From Pyrus communis (taxonomy: Eukaryota; Streptophyta; Magnoliopsida; Rosales; Rosaceae), in contig NC_084812.1 in NCBI RefSeq assembly GCF_963583255.1, forward strand, positions 23,040,959-23,104,958: DNA of 64,000 nt, given 5' to 3'. The position numbers and the translations under genes are program-made. How positions within the stretch are numbered: position 1 is the stretch's first letter; each line of letters opens with the position of its first letter. The notes under the pieces are model-generated. The model saw only the letters and a program-made list of their open reading frames with translations, had not been told where the DNA came from and searched no databases. Positions 56,660 through 64,000 of the stretch are shown one piece after another.

Positions 56660-57003
56660 GTATTCTATTACGATGTACGACGTATGTCGTAATTGCCTTT
56701 ACAGTGTTATAACACTCAATAAACGTTGTATCTAATATAAATTTGGCATATATGTATGCCGTAATTGGTTTTGCAGTATTACAACACTCCATTAATGTCG
56801 TATCTAATACCAATTAAGGTGCGCAATGCACGCCTTAAAGATCAATTATGGCGTGTTTTGCTTAAATTATTCACAACTACTAGAGTACGTCGTATTTGAC
56901 AAAACATCTTTTACGACAGGGGCTTTTACTGCTTGGGGGCTCACATCATGAATAACCGTTTACAGCGGTCTTTGTGCGCCGCAAAAGACCAATTCTGTTA
57001 TAG
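56660..57003 (-). mobile_element. CACTA-like terminal region with subterminal repeats
   Basis: At 56683 and 56755 a 72-bp unit repeats (TATG.CGTAATTG..TTT.CAGT, then CGT.GTATCTAATA..AATT). At about 56876-56897 ACTACTAGAGTACGTCGTAT resembles a CACTA terminus reading inward. The right edge, on the complement, reads CTATAACAGAATTGG (56989-57003), like a CACTATAACA terminus with its first bases lost in a T run. Such arms are typical of CACTA subterminal regions. There is no transposase. Confidence 0.45.
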
Positions 57004-57020
57004 TTTTTTTTTTTTTTTTT

Positions 57021-57122
57021 TTTTGCTCATTTAAGCTTGATTTTTAAGTGAACTGAGTTGAGGTCAAACAAAATAATAGATTCGTTAATAAAATAAGTTG
57101 TACCTTATCTCTATTACAAATC
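57021..57122. repeat. Direct repeat, left copy (partner 59172-59395)
   Basis: GCTCAT.TAAGCT, GTCAAACAAAATAATAGATTC (split as GTCAAACAAAATAA and TAGATTC), GTTAAT.AAATAAGT and GTACCTTATCTCTATTACAAA are shared with the right copy. This copy lacks about 120 bp of the middle. Together the two bracket the hairpin repeat field. Confidence 0.8.
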
Positions 57123-57239
57123 CAACAATACTCCTTTTTGAAAAATATTCAAATAATTATTTATACCTTTATCCCCATGATTGATATTATTTCTGTACAT
57201 TTCTTGAATGGTTGAAGCTTTTTCCTTTGGGCACATAAC

Positions 57240-57510
57240 TTGAGTGGTTCAAGCTCTTTGGTTGAAACTTTGTAGGTGAAGCCTTTTCCTTTGGGCACAT
57301 AGCTTGAGTGGTTGAAGTTTTGTAGGTGAAGCTTTTTGGTTGAAACTTTGTAGGTGAAACTTTTTGGTTGAAGCTTTGTAGGTGAAGCCTTTTGGTTGAA
57401 GCCTTGTAGGTGAAGCTTTTTGGTTGAAGTTTTGTAGGTGAAGCTTTTTGGTTGAGCCTTTGTAGGTGAAAATTTGTAGGTGAAGATTTTTGGTTGAAGC
57501 TTTTTTGAAC
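57240..57510. repeat. 28-bp tandem repeat module
   Basis: The unit AGGTGAAGCTTTTTGGTTGA plus AGCTTTGT repeats with an exact 28-base period: GGTTGA occurs at 57310, 57338, 57366, 57394, 57422 and 57450 (then 57492). Because 28 is not a multiple of 3, the minus-strand frame 57918-57187 (243 codons) reads the unit in all three phases in turn, giving the mixed SFTYKAS / RLHLQSF / NQKASPT pattern. The long open frame is a by-product of the repeat, not evidence of a gene. Confidence 0.92.
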
Positions 57511-57760
57511 CACATAAATAAATTTTGCTTCCACACTCTTATTCAAGAGTGTGGAAGGCTTTTTGAATTTCTTGTTGAAGCTTTCGGTTGAAGTTTTTTG
57601 AACCACATAAATAAATTTTACTTCCAGCCTCTTGAGCAAGAGTGTGGAAGGCTTTTTGAATTTTTTGTTGAAGCTTTCGATTGAAGCTTTTTTGAACCAC
57701 ATAAATAGATTTTTCTTCCACACTCTTAAGTAAGAGTGTGAAAGGCTTTTTGAGTTTTTT
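57511..57760. repeat. 93/94-bp tandem repeat with hairpin, three copies
   Basis: Hairpins at 57528-57557, 57621-57650 and 57715-57744, spaced 93 and 94 bases. Each has arms like CTTCCACACTCTT and AAGAGTGTGGAAG around a 4-base loop (ATTC, GAGC, AAGT). Copies 2 and 3 have one or two mismatches. Between hairpins: GGCTTTTTGAATTT, TTGTTGAAGCTTTCG, TTGAACCACATAAATA.ATTT. Confidence 0.92.
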
Positions 57761-57773
57761 GTAGTTAGGCAAA

Positions 57774-57930
57774 GTGTGAAGCTTCCTCCTTTCAAGGTGT
57801 GGGAGGCTTCCTCCCTTAAAGTGTGTGAAGGCTTTTTCCCTTCAACGGTGTGGGAAGCTCTCTCCCTTGGGTGTGGAAGCTCCCTCCCTTCAAGGGTATG
57901 GGAAGCTCTACCCTTCAAAGTGTGGGAAGC
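57774..57930. repeat. 24-bp tandem repeat module, seven copies
   Basis: GTGTGGGAAGCT and CTCCCTTCAA alternate; GTGTG(G)GAAG or a close variant starts at 57774, 57797, 57821, 57848, 57871, 57896 and 57920 (period 23-27). The unit shares GTGTGGAAG with the right arm of the neighbouring hairpins, so the modules appear related. A truncated hairpin (CTTCCAC..GTGGAAG) follows at 57960-57979. Confidence 0.88.
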
Positions 57931-58150
57931 ATTTTACAAGACTTAACAAATTGATTTTGCTTCCACAAGAGTGTGGAAGGCAATCTACATGTTGTAGTTA
58001 TCTCCTATGTGTAGAAGTTTTGTTGGCCTTCTCCACATGTCATAATTAATTAAATAATTATTAATTAATTAATTTTGGATTTATTTTTGGCATAATTTTT
58101 TTTTTTTTTTTGCTAGATTTTTTTTGGTGAACTGTGGACGAGAAAATGTG
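57931..58150. other. Spacer between repeat modules
   Basis: Contains the truncated hairpin at 57960-57979, a short ATTAATTAATTAA stretch, and an A/T-rich bridge with a T run at 58099-58111. No gene. Confidence 0.6.
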
Positions 58151-58470
58151 GGAGAGACCACATATATAGATTTTGCTTCTCTACTCTTGAGCAAGAGTGT
58201 GGAAGGCATTCTACATGTTGTAGTTGTTGGAGGTTTGTTAAACCATATAATACGATTTTGCTTCCACACTCTTGAGCAAGAGTGTAGAAGACAATCTACA
58301 TGTTGTAGCTGTTGAAGGTTTGTTGAACCATATAATACGACTCTGCTTCCATACTCTTGAGCAAGAGTGTAGAAGACAATCTACGTGTTGTTGCTATTGA
58401 AGGTTTGTTGAATTATATAATACGATTTTGCTTCCACACTCTTGAGCAAGAGTGTGGAAGGCTTTGTTGA
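58150..58470. repeat. 85-bp tandem repeat with hairpin, four copies
   Basis: Hairpins start at 58176, 58261, 58346 and 58431, exactly 85 bases apart. Arms are CTTCCACACTCTT and AAGAGTGTGGAAG with loop GAGC; the last copy is a perfect 13-bp stem, the others have one to three changes. Shared linkers: AGAAGACAATCTAC.TGTTG, AAGGTTTGTTGAA and CCATATAATACGATTTTG. Confidence 0.95.
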
Positions 58471-59171
58471 GTTTGTATATGTCTTTTCTGAGTTGTAAGG
58501 CTTGAAAAAAAAAATTACAATGATTTCTGACCGCACAATATACGATGAACGAATGTGATTTGATGATTCCCGAGATCATCACAAAGAGGATCCAGCGAGG
58601 ATCATCACTCCCCAAACCTATTGATTATTTCCTCCTTCGATTAAAAGACATTTTGGCCTGAAATGGGCTTTGTGGGCAAGTTAGGCCAATATTAGAGTGA
58701 ATCAGGTCCGTCTCATTTGATTTGAACATTGTTGCACACTTAATAAGGGTTACTTATATGCTATCACAATCTAATAGTAAATCTCTTGATTCAGTAAGTG
58801 TTAGATTTTATATTCGACTCATGTAAATGGCTAATTCAATACTAAATTATGATATTTGACTCATTGTGCAGCTAATTCAAACCCAACACCTCTTAAAATA
58901 TAATAGAGACTTACCTAAAATACCTAAAATAGTGGTGATAGATTGGTAGATGTAACCCAAGCCAATTTTATAACAGTTTCCCTATGATATCTCCCATCTC
59001 CTCCGATCCCTCAATTATGGCCATATGTCTTTTGTTTGTGGATTTGGAATGAAATTGACCTAGTACCCTTGTTTCTTGTTAATCGTTCTCGCATTCAAAA
59101 CAAAACACCACAATTTTCATGAAGTGAGCACCACATGTAGGGATTTAATATGCTTGAAACAATTCGAATCA
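58471..59171. other. AT-rich spacer
   Basis: No gene, inverted repeat or tandem repeat recognised. Confidence 0.5.
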
Positions 59172-59395
59172 ACTTTTTTTTGCTCATCTAAGCTCAATTT
59201 TCAATGAAATGAATTGAAATCAAACAAAATAATAGATTCGTTAATGAAATAAGTCGATATAGAGCTTTGCTATGTTTAGCTCATAAAGATAGTGAACTGC
59301 TCGTATCTTTTTATTAGATAGCTCGAATTTGGTTCAAACTCAACTTGTTTGTTAAAGCTTGGCTCATAAGTGTACCTTATCTCTATTACAAACGG
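59172..59395. repeat. Direct repeat, right copy (partner 57021-57122)
   Basis: Same blocks as the left copy, with an additional middle segment (GATATAGAGCTTTGC to GGCTCATAAG). Ends GTACCTTATCTCTATTACAAA, identical to the left copy's end over 21 bases. Confidence 0.8.
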
Positions 59396-59713
59396 TCCAG
59401 ATCACTGACTGTTGGAAATTGAACGACTCACAAATTGCCACGTGATAGAGCCGTTGATGGTGGCTGTTGGATTGTTGCAGCAAACCCCACGATAGTAGAA
59501 GTTGTTGACCCACTCGCCAACTTCACGCGTGCATTGCATGCTCCATGCACAAAAAAATAAAACCATGTGGCTAGCGTATGTTGACATTAGCTATGCCAAA
59601 AATCGCAAGGTCAAACATAAGTTGCTCAGGCGTTTGGGTAGGCTTCACATGGCCTACCACTTACCATCTTCTTTTAAGCCTGTTGGAGCATTTTTTTTTT
59701 GGTTTGGAGGGAA

Positions 59714-59830
59714 ACTTTAAGGCCCTTGGCCTTGCCTTCCATCAATGAGTGGACTGGCTCACATTAGAACTCAAAAAACTTTAGAGCAAGGCCACAGATT
59801 GGTTTAAGGTAAGGGCAAGGGCCCTAAAGT
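59714..59830. mobile_element. Small inverted-repeat (MITE-like) element
   Basis: The arms ACTTTAAGGCCCTTGGCC (from 59714) and GGCAAGGGCCCTAAAGT (to 59830) are imperfect inverted repeats about 23 bases long around 71 bp. Non-coding. Confidence 0.5.
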
Positions 59831-60594
59831 TGCCCCGCCAAACCCAAAAAATTACTACATATGGTCTAAAAGAAGAGGGTAAGTGGTGGGACATTTGTGT
59901 CGCATGGCATTTTCAGGTGAGTCGGATTTTAGATGAGTATAAAATCAAAGGCCAGGATTAATACAACGACAAAACAATTAAAATTTGAAAAAACCAGGAT
60001 TTGTTTTTGTTATTCTATAAAAACCCAACCATCTTTTTTCATATCGATATCACAACTCAATAATTATTTTTACTATGACCATCTATATTTGTTTCCACTT
60101 TCCAAATCAATTTTTTTTTTAACAAAAACATGATTGAGAAGGCAATTTGGTCGGTTGGCAAAGACGTTTTTTTTGCTTGAGGGTTGGTTGAGATGAGTAG
60201 GGAGAATGGAAGAGGTTTGGTGTGAGTATATGTGGTGGTTTGAAGGGTTTTTACAGAGAAATATGAGGAACCAGAAGATTGGATAAAGGATACGTTGCAC
60301 TATAAAAATGGTCAAGAATCTAATAAAAAAATATGAGCGGATATTAGTATTGGATAATGACACGTAGCATGACGAGAGTTGTTGAAAATCTAATTGGAAA
60401 TCTAAGGAGAACATGACACGTAACATCTGATTGCATTTTCCAGCTGAAATGGAATATTACTATTGAAATTGCATTATACATCCACAATAGCCCTAAGAAG
60501 ACATGTTCCCAAGCGGATACTTGGCATGTCCCCCTCTTCCCGGCCCATCACAAGGAAAACGAAAACCAAGATTTGCTTTGTGAATATCAATCAC
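59831..60594. other. AT-rich spacer
   Basis: No supported gene. The frames in this stretch are short and lack family motifs. Sequence just left of 60594 (CATGTCCCCCTCTTCCCGGC) is GC-richer and may be damaged Cassandra-related or other element DNA. Confidence 0.4.
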
Positions 60595-61253
60595 CTTCAC
60601 ATCCCGGGCGAGGCCCCCACCACATCCTAAGCTCAACTCCACCATAACACGATATTGTCCGCTTTGGGCCCCTACCACACCCTCACGGTTTTGTTTCTGG
60701 GAACTTACACGAGAACTTCCCAGTGGGTCACCTATCATGGGATTGCTCTCACGCACTACTCGCTTAACTTCGGAGTTCCCATGGAACCCGAAGCCAGTGA
60801 GCTCCCAAAAGGCCTCGTGCTAGGTAGAGATGGGAATATACATATAAGGCTTACAGGATCCACTCCCTGGGCGATATGGGATGTTACAATCCACCTCCCT
60901 TAGGGGCCCGACGTCCTCGTCGGCACACTTCTGGGCAGGGAATGGCTCTGATACCAAATTGTCACATTCTGGCCCGAGCCCCCACCACATCCCATGCCCG
61001 ACTCCACCGTAGCACGATATTGTCCGCTTTGGGCCCCTACCACACCCTCACGGTTTTGTTTCTGGGAACTCACACGAGAACTTCCCAGTAGGTCACCCAT
61101 CATGGGATTGCTCTCGCGCGCTACTCACTTAACTTCGGAGTTTCCATGGAACCCGAAGCCAGTGAGCTTCCAAAAGGCCTCGTGCTAGGTAGAGATGGGA
61201 ATATACATATAAGGCTTACAGGATCCACTCCCTGGGCGATGTGGGATGTTACA
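60595..61253 (-). mobile_element. Cassandra TRIM, LTR-internal-LTR
   Basis: LTRs at about 60595-60888 and 60960-61253 with an internal segment at 60889-60959. Same organisation as the 6811-8166 array: minus-strand start TGTAACATCCCA, a 5S rRNA-like block (complement of GAACTTCCCAGT.GGTCACC and CTTAACTTCGGAGTT), primer site TGGTATCAGAGCC, and a purine tract. The left end is damaged (CTTCACATCC instead of TGTCACATCC). CCTTG after 61253 and CCTT before the left end may be the remains of a target duplication. It differs from the first array by GGGCCCCTACCACACCCTCA and GGCTTACAGGATCCACTCC inside the LTR, so it is a separate subfamily copy. Confidence 0.9.
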
Positions 61254-61929
61254 CCTTGCCCTCGTCTTTGCCCTTATCCAACAGGTGGAAGTGCACAAAG
61301 GCAAGTACTATTCAAAGTGAATAGTAAGCGACGTTAAATGCCTTACCCTTGTCCTCCTAAAACCAGTAGAACTACTCTTAACGAGCCAATTAATAACGTG
61401 TGTGGCGAGTCACAACTTTACCACTTTTTTTTTTTGTGAAACTTGTTCGTAAACATTTTTTGGTGATGCTAAAGCGAACATCTTTTGAGACCATATTTGT
61501 AAACCACATGATGTGGCAGTTGATGGTTTGATTCTTTTTACTAATCATTAAAAATGGAATCTAACAATCATCTTTCACATCATTTAGTTTATAAAATATG
61601 GTCTAAAAAGATGGAACAAATGACCCAGTTAAAGATTTAAATTTTTCTCAGGTAGCAGTTTTTTGTTAGTTCATCGATCGTAATCGATGGCTTTTGTGAG
61701 AGCAACTCAAGGAACCTCCTCTGATTTCGACACTTGTTGGTGATTAGTTTACCCTCTCGCACTGGAGAGCATGTAAATCGTTGTGAGTGCAGTTGAGCAA
61801 AACAAGATTGCAAAACAATTGAAATAGTCCTTAGCATGTGAGGACTTGTTCGGCGATTTCTTGAGACTTCGAACTGCTCGGATAAGCGTGAATGAGGTTT
61901 AGGTGGTGATGACGAAATGTGAGATTCGT
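61254..61929. other. Spacer; MITE-related stretch at 61270-61345
   Basis: 61270-61345 shares GTACTATTCA..GTGAATAGTAAG and TTACCCTTG with the MITE at 46265-46396, so the second Cassandra probably landed in or beside a member of that family. The rest has no supported feature. Confidence 0.45.
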
Positions 61930-62075
61930 ATTTAGCAGATGATGTTTTGTTCGTCTGGGTAGTTGTCGCCACGGATTTAGCTTCATCACATTTGGTGAAG
62001 TAGTCAATCGCTATGATCATCATGCCTATGTCCCCGTAACAAGCGACATTGGTCCCACCAAGTCGATCTTGTCCT
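61930..62075 (-). pseudogene. Ty3/gypsy integrase scrap
   Basis: Minus-strand reading gives DLVGPTNVACYGDIGM-like text then MMIIAIDYFTKCDEAKSVAT and TTQTNKT, the first part of the integrase core (family form MMIVATDYFTKWVEAE.VATTTQTDIE). It is homologous to the integrase relic at 14230-15350 but is a separate, shorter fragment. No other gypsy domain is nearby. Confidence 0.7.
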
Positions 62076-62600
62076 CAAGTTAGTTATTTCTGGAAGAAAA
62101 AAAAAATATATTGGAATTGTCCTCAAGTCGATCTTGTCCTCAACTTCTAGACATCCCTCAAGTTAGTTATTTCTGCAACTTCTCAAAAATATTTTTATTA
62201 AATAATATATTGGAATTGTCTTATAGAATACTTGATTGGATTTATTGTAATTTTGACTTGATTGAGCTGTCTAGAAGTTGCAATAAGCAGCTTAGGTCTT
62301 CTCGATGGTTGAACTGCATGTATAACAAACATGAACCTGGGGCCATTTGATGAGGGCACTCTAGTCTCTTATGAGTAAAAGTTTACTTGTTAGCTCCAAA
62401 GTTTTCTTTATTATTTTTTGCTCCACAACTGTATTTGATTTTATTTTTCTTAATATAAATAAATTCGTTCTAATTTACATTTTTTTAGTAAGCAGTGGAT
62501 AAAAAACAACACAAATAATTAAGTGTATTGGGTCTGTCTTTTGTTTTTTTTTTTTTTTTTGGTCAAAGATAATTAAGTTGTATTGGGTCTCTATCTTCAA
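62076..62600. repeat. Spacer with a local duplication
   Basis: CTCAAGTTAGTTATTTCTG occurs at about 62080 and 62158, and AAATATATTGGAATTGTC at about 62105 and 62203, with CAAGTCGATCTTGTCCTCAA also doubled (62059 and 62125). This is a rearranged duplication of about 80 bp. No gene. Confidence 0.6.
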
Positions 62601-62644
62601 TTATACAAAAAGGTAAAATCATTTTCAAAGAAGATGTCAAATCC

Positions 62645-64000
62645 GTAGAATGCTATGTAATCAAATTTAAGGGTAGAAGTAAGCTTCAAACGATATGTCA
62701 ATCCTATGTGGATTGACATATGAGAAAAAGTGACATCAAATAATTTTTAATTATTTTATTGTGTGAATCCATTAATGCACTAATTGTAGACCTTAAATTT
62801 TTATTTTAATTGGTTTCTTTTTAAAATGAGTTATACAAATATCATTTATAACAAAAAAATCATATCGATAGGGGAAAAAAAATGATATTGCTACATCAGC
62901 TATCAAATTAACATTTGACGTTTATCTTTTTGACATTTCTATTAGTAATGCTTTAAGACGCGTTTTCATTTGCTTGACTAAAAAGCCCCAATTAATAACA
63001 ATTGCTTTGACTAAAACGACCCAACTAATTTTGCTTTGACTAAAACGAGTCAATTACAAAAGGATGAGACGAGTTTTCATTTGCAATTTTTCCAGGAAGT
63101 GGATTGGAATGAGCCAAGTAATTAGAGCCTCAAATATTTCCCTGGCAAAGACACAGCATTTATTTTGTCAAATCTTAATTCAAATGCTATATAATCAAAT
63201 TTAAAAGTAGGAACAAGCTTCAAACAATGTCAATCTTATGTAGATAGAAATATGAGTTTTCATATGTCAAATTTGACATATAAGAAAAAGTGATATCAAA
63301 TCATTTTTAATTATTTTATTGTGTGAATCCATTAATGCATCAATTATAGACCTTAAAAATTTATTTTAATGGGTTTCTTTTTAAAAAGAGTTATACAAAT
63401 TTCATTTATAACAAAAAAATCACACCGATTGGGGAAAAAAAAAACAGAGAAAATACGACATTATCATATCAGCCATCAAATTAACATTTAACATTTCTCT
63501 TTTGACATTTATATTAGAAATGTTTTAAGACGCGTTTTCATTTGCTTGACTAAAAAGCCCCAATTAATAACAATTGCTTTAACTAAAACGACCCAACTAA
63601 TTTTGCTTTGACTAAAATGAGTCAATTACAAAAAGATGAGACGAGTTTTCACTTGCAATTTTTCCAGGAAGTGGATAGGAATGAGCCAAGTAATTAGAGC
63701 CTCGATTATTTCCCTGGCAAAGACACAGCATTTCTTTTGTCAAATCTTAATTCGAATGTTATGTAATCAAATTTAAATATAAAACCAAGCTTTAAACAAT
63801 ATGTCAATCCTATATGGATTGACATATGAGTTTTCATAGGTTAAATTTGATATATAAGAAAAAGTAATGTCAAATAATTTTTAATTATTTTATTGTGTGA
63901 ATCTATTAATGCACTAATTATAGATATTGAAAATTTATTTTAATGGGTTTCTTTTTAAAAAGAGTTGTACAAAAGTTATTTATAACAAAAAAATCACATC
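62645..64000. repeat. Tandem repeat, unit 534-572 bp, continues beyond the window
   Basis: The phrase TGCTAT(G/A)TAATCAAATTTAA starts at 62651, 63185 and, with one change, 63757. Between these points the copies share GACATATGAG, TTTAATTATTTTATTGTGTG, AAGACGCGTTTTCATTTGC, TTGACTAAAAAGCCCCAATT, ACTAAAACGACCCAACTAA and TTTTTCCAGGAAGTGGAT. Copy 2 has an extra segment of about 38 bp near the AGTTTTCATATGTCAAATTT region. At least 2.4 copies are present. No coding. Confidence 0.93.

Noticed and set aside
57187..57918. Protein gene on the minus strand
   Set aside because: The frame is entirely tandem repeat read in rotating phases, and the 5' half covers the hairpin and 24-bp arrays; no independent evidence for translation.
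1..64000. CRISPR array, bacterial operons, phage or organelle DNA
   Set aside because: No short regularly spaced identical repeats with unique spacers of CRISPR type, no ribosome-binding sites ahead of compact genes, and intron-bearing plant exons plus plant retroelements throughout.

Overview
The window is nuclear DNA from a flowering plant, most likely a rosaceous tree of the apple/pear kind (inference). The pointers are Cassandra-type TRIMs with 5S rRNA-derived LTRs, a sorbitol-6-phosphate dehydrogenase-like aldo-keto reductase with plant introns, layered Copia, Ty3/gypsy, hAT, pogo-like and CACTA-like remains, and AT-rich spacers. There are no operons, and I found no convincing tRNA, true rRNA gene or CRISPR array. 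Nearly every coding stretch is a broken transposon gene or a gene fragment. The one host gene with near full-length structure (aldo-keto reductase, about 47.2-52.5 kb) also carries inactivating lesions.

Layout. 1-4040: one Copia element nested inside another. 4041-6810: spacer with an exon-like fragment and a tandem duplication. 6811-8166: a tandem Cassandra array, four LTRs and three internal segments inside a single 5-bp target duplication. 8700-18600: a decayed Tat-like Ty3/gypsy element on the minus strand with an extra plus-strand ORF behind pol, inserted next to a Copia LTR/primer site. 18674-20548: gypsy LTR and a CACTA end. 21618-24090: a tandem duplication of about 540 bp; copy A carries a hAT element with captured plasma-membrane H+-ATPase exons and a hAT MITE, and copy B supplies the empty site for both. 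24780-27191: a Tekay/Del-like 3' end with a 2.2-kb LTR. 27917-35507: a non-autonomous (LARD-like) element on the minus strand with two unequal LTRs. 36206-38972: MITE-like sequence and a ZMYM1/DUF4371-type hAT transposase pseudogene. 39615-44082: an almost full-length but decayed Copia element on the minus strand.

45-52.5 kb: MITE-rich spacer, then the aldo-keto reductase gene, whose introns contain a pogo-like MITE, a 29-base G run and retroelement-like DNA. 52.8-57.0 kb: fragments of three unrelated nuclear genes (RPB9, U2AF35, PRP39) in one orientation, interrupted by a solo LTR and ending at CACTA-like sequence, which suggests transposon gene capture. 57.2-58.5 kb: a mosaic of four tandem-repeat modules built around a recurring 13-bp-arm hairpin; I do not recognise this family. 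60.6-61.3 kb: a second Cassandra. 61.9-62.1 kb: a gypsy integrase scrap. 62.6-64.0 kb: a 534/572-bp tandem repeat that runs off the window.

The two observations most worth following are the captured-gene cluster and the hairpin array. The Cassandra array and the Pack-hAT with an internal empty site are the best-supported structural stories.
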